From NCBI GenBank assembly GCA_910587095.1, contig CAJUMJ010000043.1, positions 6,052 through 70,051 on the forward strand: a stretch of DNA of 64,000 nt, in the 5' to 3' direction. Positions within the stretch are counted from its first letter, which is position 1. Every line of letters begins with the position of its first letter. The position numbers and the translations under genes are program-made. The DNA comes from an uncultured Lachnospiraceae bacterium (GTDB lineage Bacteria; Bacillota; Clostridia; Lachnospirales; Lachnospiraceae). Below the pieces are notes generated by a model that saw only the letters and a list, made by a program, of their open reading frames with translations, was not told the origin of the DNA and made no database searches. Positions 34,583 through 42,544 of the stretch are shown here, one piece after another.

Positions 34583-34785
34583 AAACCAAAAGATTTTCTA
34601 TGGCGTCTGGAGGACGCCGCCCAAGAAAATCTAAGTTTGGTTTGCGAGTCTGCTTCGCAGACTCGGTGGCAAAAGAATTTCTAAGGCGTCAGAAAAACGC
34701 CGCCTAAGAAATACTATGTTTGGCTTGCGAGAAGAATTTCTAAGCCGGCAAAGAACGCTGCCTAAGAAATGTCAAGTAAAGTAAA
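34583..34785 (+). repeat. Three composite palindromes in the rpsZ-rpsH spacer
   Basis: Copy 1: outer AAACCAAA (34583-34590)/TTTGGTTT (34636-34643), inner AGATTTTCT...GGCGTC / GACGCC...AGAAAATCT, then the perfect hairpin CGAGTCTGC-TTC-GCAGACTCG (34645-34665). Copies 2 and 3 (about 34671-34725 and 34731-34775) keep the inner arm but have poor outer stems; copy 3 reads AAGCCGGCAAAGAACGCTG. Confidence 0.75.
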
Positions 34786-34803
34786 ATAGGAGGAAACCAA
34801 ATC

Positions 34804-35205
34804 ATGACAATGAGCGATCCGATTGCAGATATGCTTACAAGAATCCGTAACGCGAATACTGCAAAGCATGATACAGTAGATGTGCCCTCATCCAAGATGA
34901 AGCTGGCTATCGCGCAGATTCTCTTAGAGGAAGGGTATATCAGAAAATTCGACGTGATCGAGAACGGTAGTTTCAAGACCATCCATATCACTTTAAAGTA
35001 TGGAGAGGACAAGAACGATAAGATCATTTCAGGAATCAAGAGAATTTCCAAACCCGGTCTTCGTGTGTATGCGGGTAAGGAAGAGCTGCCTAGAGTGCTC
35101 GGGGGTCTTGGTGTGGCGATTATTTCCACAAATCAGGGCGTTGTGACCGATAAGAAGGCGAGAGAGCTCCAGGTAGGCGGCGAAGTACTCGCATTTGTCT
35201 GGTAA
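34804..35205 (+). CDS. rpsH: Ribosomal protein S8
   Basis: The 133-aa protein begins MTMSDPIADMLTRIRNANTA and ends in the S8 block QGVVTDKKARELQVGGEVLA. In E. coli S8 represses the spc operon. TAGGAGG is upstream. Confidence 0.97.
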   Translation: MTMSDPIADMLTRIRNANTAKHDTVDVPSSKMKLAIAQILLEEGYIRKFDVIENGSFKTIHITLKYGEDKNDKIISGIKRISKPGLRVYAGKEELPRVLGGLGVAIISTNQGVVTDKKARELQVGGEVLAFVW

Positions 35206-35207
35206 AA

Positions 35208-35400
35208 AAGTGAGAAGAATTTCTAAGGCGTCAAAGAACGCCGCCTAAGAAATGCTAAGTCTCACTTGCGAGTTTGCTTCGCAACCTCGGTTGGTGAGAA
35301 GAATTTCTAGGGCGTCAAAAAACGCCGCCTAAGAAATGCTAAGTCTCACTTGCGAGTTTGCTTCGTGACCTCGGTTGGTGAGAAGAACTGCTAAACCAGC
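35208..35400 (+). repeat. Tandem composite palindromes, rpsH-rplF spacer
   Basis: Two units with an 84-base period. Copy 1 has outer stem AAGTGAGA (35208-35215)/TCTCACTT (35260-35267), copy 2 GTGAGA (35294-35299)/TCTCAC (35344-35349). Each is followed by a GCGAGTTTGCTTCG hairpin, and a third unit begins (TGAGAAGAACTGCTAA) but is cut short. The near-identity of the copies points to recent duplication. Confidence 0.8.
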
Positions 35401-35461
35401 AGATGGATTTTTGAGTCTGACGTAAATCATTTATATTACAAATAAAACAGGAGGTACGGGC

Positions 35462-36004
35462 ATGTCACGTATAGGAAGAATGCCAATCGCTATCCCCGCA
35501 GGTGTGACTGTGGAGGTTGCAGAAAATAATAAAGTGACTGTAAAAGGTCCCAAGGGAACTCTTGAGAGAGTGCTTCCCGCAGAGATGGAAATCAAGATAG
35601 AGGGCGAGCAGATTGTTGTAACAAGACCCAATGACTTGAAAAAGATGAAATCCTTCCATGGTCTGACCAGAACATTGCTTAACAATATGGTGGTTGGTGT
35701 TACGGATGGCTATGAGAAGAAGCTTGAGGTTAACGGTGTTGGTTACAGAGCGGCGAAATCCGGCAATAAGCTCACATTAAACTTAGGATACTCCCACCCC
35801 GTAGAGATGACAGACCCTGAGGGCATCGAGACAGTTGTGGAAGGTCAGAATCTGATCATCGTCAAGGGAATCGATAAAGAAAAAGTAGGTCAGTTTGCGG
35901 CTGAAATCAGAGACAAGAGACGGCCTGAGCCTTATAAGGGCAAGGGTATCAAGTATGCTGATGAGACGATCAGACGTAAAGTTGGTAAGACCGGTAAGAA
36001 ATAA
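35462..36004 (+). CDS. rplF: Ribosomal protein L6
   Basis: This 180-aa protein begins MSRIGRMPIAIPAGVTVEVA, with the C-terminal block RRPEPYKGKGIKYADETIRR. It lies near the factor-binding site. AGGAGGT precedes the start. Confidence 0.97.
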   Translation: MSRIGRMPIAIPAGVTVEVAENNKVTVKGPKGTLERVLPAEMEIKIEGEQIVVTRPNDLKKMKSFHGLTRTLLNNMVVGVTDGYEKKLEVNGVGYRAAKSGNKLTLNLGYSHPVEMTDPEGIETVVEGQNLIIVKGIDKEKVGQFAAEIRDKRRPEPYKGKGIKYADETIRRKVGKTGKK

Positions 36005-36018
36005 CAGATAAGGAGAGT

Positions 36019-36393
36019 ATGGAAATGGTTAAGAAGGAATCGAGACAAAAAGTTCGAGTTAAGAAACATAACAGAATGCGCAACCGTTTCAGCGGTACTG
36101 CTGAGAGGCCGCGTCTGGCTGTGTTCAGAAGCAATAATCATATGTATGCTCAAATTATTGACGACACGGTGGGAAATACCTTAGTCTCCGCATCGACTCT
36201 CGAGAAGAGCGTTGGAAGCGAGCTTAAGAAGACCAATGACGTTGAGGCGGCAGCATATGTGGGAACAGTGATCGCTAAGAGAGCAATTGAGAAAGGCATC
36301 AAGACCGTTGTCTTTGACAGAGGCGGTTTCATATACCAGGGCAAGATTGCGGCATTAGCGGACGCGGCCAGAGAAGCTGGCCTGGAATTCTAG
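36019..36393 (+). CDS. rplR: Ribosomal protein L18
   Basis: The 124-aa 5S rRNA-binding protein contains RNRFSGTAERPRLAVFRSNN and ends KIAALADAAREAGLEF. ATG 36019 follows AAGGAGAG; ATG 36025, two codons on, is also possible. Confidence 0.96.
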   Translation: MEMVKKESRQKVRVKKHNRMRNRFSGTAERPRLAVFRSNNHMYAQIIDDTVGNTLVSASTLEKSVGSELKKTNDVEAAAYVGTVIAKRAIEKGIKTVVFDRGGFIYQGKIAALADAAREAGLEF

Positions 36394-36413
36394 GAAGGGA
36401 GAAAGAAGATCAC

Positions 36414-36923
36414 ATGAGACGTACAATTATTGACGTAAGTCAGTTAGAACTCACTGAGAAAGTTGTGACAATCAAGCGTGTAACCAAGGTTGTCAAGGGT
36501 GGTCGTAACATGCGTTTCACAGCGCTTGTGGTAGTTGGCGACAGCAACGGCCATGTCGGTGCAGGCCTTGGCAAAGCGACTGAAATCCCTGAAGCGATCC
36601 GCAAAGGAAAGGAAGACGCGATTAAGAATTTAGTTTGTGTTGCACTGGACGAGAAAAACAGTATCACACATGATTTTGTCGGAAAATTCGGCTCTGCTTC
36701 CGTTTTGCTGAAGAGAGCTCCGGAAGGTACAGGTATCATCGCAGGTGGTCCCGCCCGTGTGGTGTGCGAGCTTGCAGGAATCAAAAATATCCGTACCAAA
36801 TCCTTGGGATCCAACAACAAACAGAACGTAGTGTTAGCTACGATCATGGGCTTAAGTCAGTTAAAGACTCCTGAGGAAGTGGCTAAAAACCGCGGCAAAT
36901 CCGTAGAAGAGATCCGCGCTTAA
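36414..36923 (+). CDS. rpsE: Ribosomal protein S5
   Basis: This 169-aa fidelity protein has the RNA-binding block RFTALVVVGDSNGHVGAGLG and the C-terminal GTGIIAGGPARVVCELAGIK. It begins MRRTIIDVSQLELTEKVVTI. GAAGGGAG lies upstream. Confidence 0.97.
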   Translation: MRRTIIDVSQLELTEKVVTIKRVTKVVKGGRNMRFTALVVVGDSNGHVGAGLGKATEIPEAIRKGKEDAIKNLVCVALDEKNSITHDFVGKFGSASVLLKRAPEGTGIIAGGPARVVCELAGIKNIRTKSLGSNNKQNVVLATIMGLSQLKTPEEVAKNRGKSVEEIRA

Positions 36924-36926
36924 CCA

Positions 36927-37020
36927 GTACGAAAAGATATTCTAATGCTCGCAGCAAGGGCTGCTTCGCAAAGAATATCTAAGTTTCGTACGAGAGAATG
37001 CCCCAGAGCAGGCATTCTCT
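36927..37020 (+). repeat. Composite palindrome, rpsE-rpmD spacer
   Basis: Outer stem GTACGAAA (36927-36934)/TTTCGTAC (36984-36991), inner AGATATTCT/AGAATATCT; the GGCGTC core is replaced by GCTCGCAGC...GCTGCTTCGC. A perfect hairpin AGAGAATGCC/GGCATTCTCT follows (36993-37020). Confidence 0.7.
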
Positions 37021-37049
37021 GTACAGATTTCAGATCAGGAGGAAATAAA

Positions 37050-37235
37050 ATGGCAGATAAAAAGTTAAAGATCACTTTAGTCAGATCTACGATCGGCCAG
37101 GTGCCCAAGGCGCGCGCTACGGCAGCGGCTATGGGACTTCGGAAGCTTCAGCAGACAGTGGAGCTGCCTGACAATGCGGCGACCAGAGGCCAGATTCAGA
37201 AGATCAGACATATGGTTAAGGTTGAAGAGGCATAA
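37050..37235 (+). CDS. rpmD: Ribosomal protein L30
   Basis: The 61-aa protein MADKKLKITLVRSTIGQVPK... is the usual size. CAGGAGGAAA gives ATG 37050; the longer frame crosses the spacer repeat and is rejected. Confidence 0.96.
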   Translation: MADKKLKITLVRSTIGQVPKARATAAAMGLRKLQQTVELPDNAATRGQIQKIRHMVKVEEA

Positions 37236-37248
37236 GGAGGTGTGATAG

Positions 37249-37689
37249 ATGGAATTATCTAATTTAAGACCTGCTGAGGGCTCTGTGCACAGCAATAATT
37301 TCAGAAGAGGCCGTGGACATGGCTCCGGGAACGGCAAGACGGCCGGCAAGGGTCACAAGGGACAGAAAGCGCGTTCCGGAGCACCAAGACCTGGCTTTGA
37401 GGGTGGCCAGATGCCCTTGTACAGACGTCTCCCCAAGAGAGGCTTTACCAACAGGAATACGAAAGAGATCGTGGCACTCAACTTAAGTGTGCTCGAGGTG
37501 TTCGATAATGGCGCGACGGTTGACGTGGAAGCATTGATCGAAAAAGGAATCGTAAAAAATCCCCGTGACGGTGTGAAGATCCTTGGAAACGGAGAACTTA
37601 CTAAGAAACTCGACGTGAAGGTAAACGCCTTCAGCGCATCCGCGAAGGAGAAAATCGAGGCACTTGGTGGAACAGCAGAGGTGATTTAA
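37249..37689 (+). CDS. rplO: Ribosomal protein L15
   Basis: This 146-aa protein begins MELSNLRPAEGSVHSNNFRR and has the Gly-rich GRGHGSGNGKTAGKGHKGQK. Its stop overlaps the secY start by one base, the usual coupling of rplO and secY. Confidence 0.97.
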   Translation: MELSNLRPAEGSVHSNNFRRGRGHGSGNGKTAGKGHKGQKARSGAPRPGFEGGQMPLYRRLPKRGFTNRNTKEIVALNLSVLEVFDNGATVDVEALIEKGIVKNPRDGVKILGNGELTKKLDVKVNAFSASAKEKIEALGGTAEVI

Positions 37690-39002
37690 TGTTTACAACC
37701 CTAAAAAATGCTTTTAAGATCAAAGAGATCAGAAATAAAATTTTCTTTACATTTCTCATGTTAGTTGTGATCCGTCTCGGGTCACAGCTCCCCGTGCCGG
37801 GTGTGGACAGAACCTATTTTGCGAGATGGTTCGAGAGCCAGACCGGTGACGCATTCAATTTCTTTGATGCTTTCACGGGTGGATCTTTTTTGAATATGTC
37901 AGTATTGGCGCTTAACATTACGCCGTATATCACATCTTCCATCATCATGCAGCTTATGACGATTGCGATCCCGAAGCTGGAAGAGATGCAGAGAGATGGT
38001 GCGGACGGAAGAAAAAAGATCGCATCTATCACGAGATATGTAACTGTAGCGCTTGCTCTGATTGAGTCTTCTGTCATGGCGATCGGTTTCGGACGCCAGG
38101 GCTTGCTTGAAACGTATAACGCGATGAACGTTATCACCGTTATAATGGCTCTCACGGCGGGAAGCGCATTTCTGATGTGGATCGGCGAGCGGATTACGGA
38201 GAATGGCGTCGGCAACGGTATTTCCATTGTGTTGACGATCAATATTCTCTCTCGTATGCCCCAGGATATCGCACAGCTCTTCGAACAGTTTGTGATTGGG
38301 AAATCCATTGCGAAGGGCGCGGTGGCAGCGATCATTATTGTTGCGATCATCGTACTGATGGTGATATTGGTAATCATTTTAAATGATGGTGTGCGAAAGA
38401 TTCCGGTACAGTATGCGAAAAAGGTACAAGGTAGAAAGATGGTAGGAGGGCAGACCACGAACATTCCGTTAAAGGTTAATACCTCCGGTGTTATTCCCGT
38501 TATTTTTGCATCTTCACTGATGCAGCTCCCGGTGGTGATCTGTTCCCTCTTTAATGTGAACGGCACCGGCGTATGGGGGGAGATACTCAAGGGACTCAAC
38601 TCCAATTACTGGTGTAATCCGGAGAATCTTGTCTACTCGATCGGCCTGGTGGTGTATATTTTCCTTGTGGTATTCTTTGCTTACTTCTACACATCCATCA
38701 CTTTTAATCCGATGGAGATTGCGGATAACATGAAGAGACAGGGCGGTTTCATTCCGGGTATCAGACCGGGCAAGCCCACCAGCGAATATCTGGCGAAGCT
38801 TTTGAATTACATTGTGTTTATCGGAGCGATCGGCCTTACCATCGTGTGTGTGGTGCCCTACTTCTTTAACGGGGTATTCGGCGCGAGCGTATCTTTCGGC
38901 GGAACCAGCCTGATTATTATTGTCAGCGTGGTGCTTGAAACGGTTAAGCAGATTGAGTCACAGATGCTTGTCCGCAATTACAAGGGTTTTTTAAATGATT
39001 AA
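37689..39002 (+). CDS. secY: Preprotein translocase subunit SecY
   Basis: The 437-aa channel subunit of the Sec translocon has ten membrane helices. The plug region follows FFDAFTGGSFLNMSVLALNI, and ITPYITSSIIMQLMTIAIPK forms helix 2b. The cytoplasmic loop QYAKKVQGRKMVGGQTTNIP and the conserved RPGKPTSEYLAKLLNYIVF region bind SecA and the ribosome. It is translationally coupled to rplO. A 222-base spacer with a hairpin (39042-39078) separates it from adk. Confidence 0.97.
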   Translation: MFTTLKNAFKIKEIRNKIFFTFLMLVVIRLGSQLPVPGVDRTYFARWFESQTGDAFNFFDAFTGGSFLNMSVLALNITPYITSSIIMQLMTIAIPKLEEMQRDGADGRKKIASITRYVTVALALIESSVMAIGFGRQGLLETYNAMNVITVIMALTAGSAFLMWIGERITENGVGNGISIVLTINILSRMPQDIAQLFEQFVIGKSIAKGAVAAIIIVAIIVLMVILVIILNDGVRKIPVQYAKKVQGRKMVGGQTTNIPLKVNTSGVIPVIFASSLMQLPVVICSLFNVNGTGVWGEILKGLNSNYWCNPENLVYSIGLVVYIFLVVFFAYFYTSITFNPMEIADNMKRQGGFIPGIRPGKPTSEYLAKLLNYIVFIGAIGLTIVCVVPYFFNGVFGASVSFGGTSLIIIVSVVLETVKQIESQMLVRNYKGFLND

Positions 39003-39041
39003 TCGGGTTACTTTTAAACGTAACTAAATCGGCGACAGGAC

Positions 39042-39078
39042 AGGTAGGGACGGCAGATAATCAGCACGTCCCTAACCT
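39042..39078 (+). terminator. Hairpin after secY, no T-tract
   Basis: AGGGACG (39046-39052) pairs with CGTCCCT (39067-39073), with flanking GGT/ACC pairs. No T-run follows, so it is more likely an mRNA processing or stabilising hairpin than a strong terminator. Confidence 0.4.
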
Positions 39079-39120
39079 TGCGTCTGAAAGCGGGAACAAA
39101 GTATTTCAGGATAAAGTGGA

Positions 39121-39224
39121 GAAAAGATTGAAAATTCCGGTTTTCAATCGCGAGATTTGTGTCTGTGCATTGCCTGACACAAACCCGGTAATGCGCAAAA
39201 AAATGCGCAGAAATGGAGTAAAGA
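39121..39224 (+). repeat. Hairpin-rich leader of adk, twin of the ecfT leader
   Basis: The block contains hairpins GATTGAAAA/TTTTCAATC (39126-39149), TTTGTGTC/GACACAAA and a GCGC-A7-type stem, ending GCGCAGAAATGGAG before the start codon. A second copy, about 80 percent identical by eye, lies at 51472-51566 directly before ecfT. Confidence 0.75.
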
Positions 39225-39866
39225 ATGAAAATAATAATGCTGGGAGCGCCGGGCGCCGGAAAAGGAACGCAGGCGAAGATGATTGCGGAGACATATCATA
39301 TCCCGCATATCTCTACCGGAGATATGTTCCGCATGAATATCAAAAACGGAACAGAGCTGGGCATGGAAGCCAAGACATATATGGATCAGGGCCTTCTGGT
39401 GCCGGATGAGCTGACGGTGCGGATTTTTCTGGATAGAGTGGCGAAGGAAGACTGCAAGGACGGGTATGTGCTGGACGGCTTTCCGAGAAATATTCCGCAG
39501 GCCGAGGTGCTGGAGGATGCGCTTAACAAGCTTGGCGATCAGATTGACTACGCAATCGATGTGGAAGTGCCGGACGAGAATATTATTCGCAGAATGAGCG
39601 GCAGGCGCGCATGTACATCCTGCGGTGCAACTTACCATATTGAACATGTGCCGCCGAAGAAGGAAGGCATTTGCGACGATTGCGGAGATGCGCTTGTGCT
39701 GCGCGATGACGATAGACCGGAGACGGTGGAAAAGCGTCTGCGCGTATATCAGGAACAGACACAGCCCTTGATTGAGTTTTATTCCAAAAAGGGTGTGCTT
39801 AGGAGCGTGGACGGCACAAAGGATATGCAGGATGTGTTTAAAGAGATTGAAGAGATCATAAAATAA
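39225..39866 (+). CDS. adk: Adenylate kinase, zinc-type lid
   Basis: This 213-aa enzyme interconverts AMP, ADP and ATP. The P-loop is GAPGAGKGT (residues 7-15), the AMP site ISTGDMFR and DGFPRN, and the lid carries C-T-S-C and C-D-D-C, a Cys4 zinc site typical of Gram-positive forms. The AUG follows the twin leader repeat with GGAG 6 bases upstream. The position between secY and map is the classical one. Confidence 0.97.
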   Translation: MKIIMLGAPGAGKGTQAKMIAETYHIPHISTGDMFRMNIKNGTELGMEAKTYMDQGLLVPDELTVRIFLDRVAKEDCKDGYVLDGFPRNIPQAEVLEDALNKLGDQIDYAIDVEVPDENIIRRMSGRRACTSCGATYHIEHVPPKKEGICDDCGDALVLRDDDRPETVEKRLRVYQEQTQPLIEFYSKKGVLRSVDGTKDMQDVFKEIEEIIK

Positions 39867-39912
39867 CGGTTCGGCCAGACCGAGTTTGTCTGACAAATCG
39901 ATAGGAGCGGCT

Positions 39913-40668
39913 ATGGCAGCGGTCACAATCAAATCGGAGTGGGAAATTCAATTGATGCGGGAGGCGGGAAGGCTGCTTGCACAGGTGCACGAGGAGCTGG
40001 CAAAAGCGATACGTCCCGGGATTTCCACAAAGGATATAGATGTCGCCTGTGAAAAGTTAATCAGAGGATATGGCTGCACACCGAACTTTCTGCACTATGA
40101 GGGGTATCCCGCGAGTGTCTGTGTCTCCGTCAATGACGAGGTTGTGCACGGCATTCCGCGAGAAGACCGTATTTTAGAGGAAGGCGATATTGTGAGTCTG
40201 GATATGGGGCTGATTTACAGAGGGTATCACTCTGACGCAGCCAGAACTTATGGAGTGGGCCGGATTACGCCGGAGGCGGAAAAGCTGATCAAGGTGACGA
40301 GAGAGAGTTTTTTTAGAGGAATCGGAATGGCGAGGGCGGGGAGACATCTGCACGATATTTCCAACGCCATTGCGGATTATGTATTGTCTTACGGATACGG
40401 CATCGTCCATGATCTGGTGGGACACGGTATCGGGACCAGCCTCCATGAACCGCCCTATATCCCGAATTTTCCTCAGAGACGAAGAGGGATTAAACTAAAA
40501 CCCGGCATGACCCTGGCCGTCGAGCCCATGATCAACCAGGGTACCGGCGAGGTGGAATGGCTGGATGACGGATGGACGGTAGTGACTGCGGACCACCGTC
40601 TGTCGGCACATTATGAGAACACGGTGCTGATTACGGAAGGGGAACCGGAAATATTAACATTATTATAA
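39913..40668 (+). CDS. map: Methionine aminopeptidase type I
   Basis: The 251-aa enzyme removes initiator Met from nascent proteins. The five metal ligands are recognisable: Asp in SLDMGL, Asp in YHSDAARTY, His in VGHGIGTSLHEPP, Glu in AVEPMIN and Glu in AHYENTV. ATG 39913 has TAGGAG upstream; the earlier frame start at 39886 has none. The gap after adk starts with TTCGGCCAGACCGA, which is repeated after infA. Confidence 0.96.
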   Translation: MAAVTIKSEWEIQLMREAGRLLAQVHEELAKAIRPGISTKDIDVACEKLIRGYGCTPNFLHYEGYPASVCVSVNDEVVHGIPREDRILEEGDIVSLDMGLIYRGYHSDAARTYGVGRITPEAEKLIKVTRESFFRGIGMARAGRHLHDISNAIADYVLSYGYGIVHDLVGHGIGTSLHEPPYIPNFPQRRRGIKLKPGMTLAVEPMINQGTGEVEWLDDGWTVVTADHRLSAHYENTVLITEGEPEILTLL

Positions 40669-40696
40669 GTCGGCAGGAAAGCAATAACAGACGTAA

Positions 40697-40990
40697 ATGA
40701 AACGGGATTGTGGGATGGAAGATCGTATGGTTGGTATGCTCGCCACATCGAAGGCAGGACATGACAAAGGCGCCGTGTACGTCATAATACGTGAGGAAGG
40801 CGAGTATATATATGTAGCTGACGGCCGGGTGAGAACGGTGGAAAGGCCGAAGCGGAAGAACAGGAAGCATATTCAGATCATTAAGAAAAAAGAGCTGCCC
40901 GAGCTGGAGAACGGTTTTGGCGATTTGGAGATTAAAAGAATAATCAAAGAGTATCGGAGAGAAAGAGAGGAAAGAAATGTCAAAGGCTGA
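40697..40990 (+). CDS. KOW-domain RNA-binding protein (L14e-like)
   Basis: This protein of up to 97 aa has a KOW motif near its N-terminus (ATSKAGHDKGAVYVIIREEG) and the segment VADGRVRTVERPKRKNRKHI, as in the small KOW proteins found between map and infA in Clostridia, which resemble archaeal L14e. It probably binds rRNA or the ribosome, but its role is unproven. The start is uncertain: ATG 40697, 40715 or 40727. It overlaps infA by 14 bases, so it is translated with the initiation factor. Confidence 0.85.
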   Translation: MKRDCGMEDRMVGMLATSKAGHDKGAVYVIIREEGEYIYVADGRVRTVERPKRKNRKHIQIIKKKELPELENGFGDLEIKRIIKEYRREREERNVKG

Positions 40991-41195
40991 TGTAATCGAG
41001 ATTGAAGGAACTGTAATTGAAAAGCTTCCCAATACCATGTTTCAGGTGGAATTGGAGAACGGTCATGTGGTGTTGGCGCATATCAGTGGTAAGCTGCGCC
41101 AGAACTTCATACGCATTCTGCCCGGCGACAAGGTAACTTTGGAATTATCTCCCTACGATTTGTCCAAGGGAAGAATCATATGGCGTGACAAATAG
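40977..41195 (+). CDS. infA: Translation initiation factor IF-1
   Basis: The 72-aa OB-fold protein binds the 30S A site during initiation. It begins MSKADVIEIEGTVIEKLPNT and ends YDLSKGRIIWRDK, the standard sequence. GAGAGG upstream lies inside the KOW gene. A large multi-armed palindrome and a strong promoter follow. Confidence 0.97.
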   Translation: MSKADVIEIEGTVIEKLPNTMFQVELENGHVVLAHISGKLRQNFIRILPGDKVTLELSPYDLSKGRIIWRDK

Positions 41196-41345
41196 TTCAG
41201 CCAGACCGAATTTTGCAGACAAATCGTGCTTGCACGAATTTGACGGCAAGATGAAGGTCTGAGGGAACGCCCGTACATGAGCAAAAATAGATGCGAAGCA
41301 TCGGGAAGCGTCGAAGACGCGTTTTGCGAATGGCGTGGGCTGAAC
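41195..41345 (+). repeat. Multi-armed palindrome between infA and rpmJ
   Basis: Outer stem GTTCAGCC (41195-41202)/GGCTGAAC (41338-41345), then CAGACC (41202-41207)/GGTCTG (41256-41261). Inside lie AATCGTG-CTTG-CACGA, and after them GATGC-GAA-GCATC and GCGTC-GAA-GACGC. The opening TTCAGCCAGACCGA is shared with the adk-map gap (39869-39901). Confidence 0.65.
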
Positions 41346-41370
41346 GAAATTATAAAATATGCAAAAAGTC

Positions 41371-41399
41371 TTGCCACTGGCAGGATTTGGTGTTATAAT
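41371..41399 (+). promoter_or_regulatory. Promoter of the alpha operon (rpmJ-rplQ)
   Basis: TTGCCA (41371-41376) and TATAAT (41394-41399) are 17 bases apart, with a start site expected about 25 bases before rpmJ's ribosome site. This lets rpoA and its neighbours be transcribed apart from the S10-spc transcript. Confidence 0.8.
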
Positions 41400-41432
41400 G
41401 TAAAACGGTCTTTTTTGAAAGGAGGGTTTGAG

Positions 41433-41546
41433 ATGAAGGTTAGATCATCAGTAAAACCGATCTGCGAAAAGTGCAAGATCATCAAAAGAAAGGGAAAGAT
41501 CAGAGTTATTTGTGAAAATCCGAAACATAAGCAGGTACAGGGCTAA
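41433..41546 (+). CDS. rpmJ: Ribosomal protein L36, zinc type
   Basis: The 37-aa protein has the zinc set C11, C14, C27 and H32. GAAAGGAGG is 7-8 bases ahead of ATG 41433. The longer frame upstream runs through the palindrome and is not real. Confidence 0.97.
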   Translation: MKVRSSVKPICEKCKIIKRKGKIRVICENPKHKQVQG

Positions 41547-41739
41547 TAGATAGAGAAGAGCCGGGGAGGCGGTTTTCAGTATGGCCTCTCTAAAGATAAC
41601 TTTTTGATACCAACTTATATGTTTGGAAAGATCGGATATCTGATCCGATTGGGTAGAACCTACCCCAATCAATTAGTGTCACGCGTGTGGACAAACACGC
41701 GAAGCGCATGAAAATGCAAAGGAAATGGAGGAAATGTAA

Positions 41740-42108
41740 ATGGCTCGTATTGCAGGTGTTGACTTACCGAGAGAGAAGCGTGTGGAGATCGGCTTGACCT
41801 ATATTTATGGGATAGGCAGAGCAAGTTCCAACAAGATTCTGGCGGCGGCAAACGTAAATCCTGATACCCGTGTCAGAGAACTGACTGACGACGAGGTGAA
41901 GAGACTGGCGGAAGTAATCGACAAGGATTACATGGTGGAAGGTGACTTGAGAAGAGAAGTTGCGCTCAACATCAAGAGACTTCAGGAGATCGGTTGCTAC
42001 AGAGGTATCCGTCACAGGAAAGGGCTCCCGGTTCGCGGTCAGAAGACAAAGACCAACGCCAGGACAAGAAAAGGTCCTAAGAGAACTGTTGCAAATAAGA
42101 AGAAGTAG
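41740..42108 (+). CDS. rpsM: Ribosomal protein S13
   Basis: This 122-aa 30S head protein begins MARIAGVDLPREKRVEIGLT and ends in the basic tail KTNARTRKGPKRTVANKKK. GGAGGAAA precedes it. The 193-base spacer after rpmJ has no repeat of the composite type. Confidence 0.97.
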   Translation: MARIAGVDLPREKRVEIGLTYIYGIGRASSNKILAAANVNPDTRVRELTDDEVKRLAEVIDKDYMVEGDLRREVALNIKRLQEIGCYRGIRHRKGLPVRGQKTKTNARTRKGPKRTVANKKK

Positions 42109-42146
42109 AAACATTAACAATGTCTGAGAAAGTAGGTTAGTTTATT

Positions 42147-42542
42147 ATGGCAAAGAAAGTTACCAAAAAAGTGACAAAAAAGCGTGTCAAGAAAAACGTT
42201 GAACATGGACAGGCACATATTCAGTCCTCCTTCAACAACACCATCGTTACATTGACAGATAACGAGGGTAATGCGTTGAGCTGGGCGAGTGCCGGTGGTC
42301 TTGGCTTTAGAGGTTCAAGGAAATCTACTCCCTATGCGGCACAGATGGCCGCTGAGACAGCGACAAAGGCTGCTCTTATCCATGGGTTGAAGACAGTGGA
42401 CGTTATGGTGAAAGGACCGGGTTCAGGCCGTGAGGCGGCAATCCGCGCGTTACAGGCATGTGGTCTGGAAGTGACAAGTATCCGCGACGTGACACCTGTG
42501 CCCCACAACGGATGCCGTCCGCCTAAGAGACGCCGCGTATAA
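42147..42542 (+). CDS. rpsK: Ribosomal protein S11
   Basis: The 131-aa platform protein has GQAHIQSSFNNTIVTLTDNE and the C-terminal PVPHNGCRPPKRRRV. The start lacks a strong AGGAGG (AAAGTAGG is present), unlike its neighbours. The following spacer is a tandem repeat array. Confidence 0.97.
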   Translation: MAKKVTKKVTKKRVKKNVEHGQAHIQSSFNNTIVTLTDNEGNALSWASAGGLGFRGSRKSTPYAAQMAAETATKAALIHGLKTVDVMVKGPGSGREAAIRALQACGLEVTSIRDVTPVPHNGCRPPKRRRV

Positions 42543-42544
42543 CA

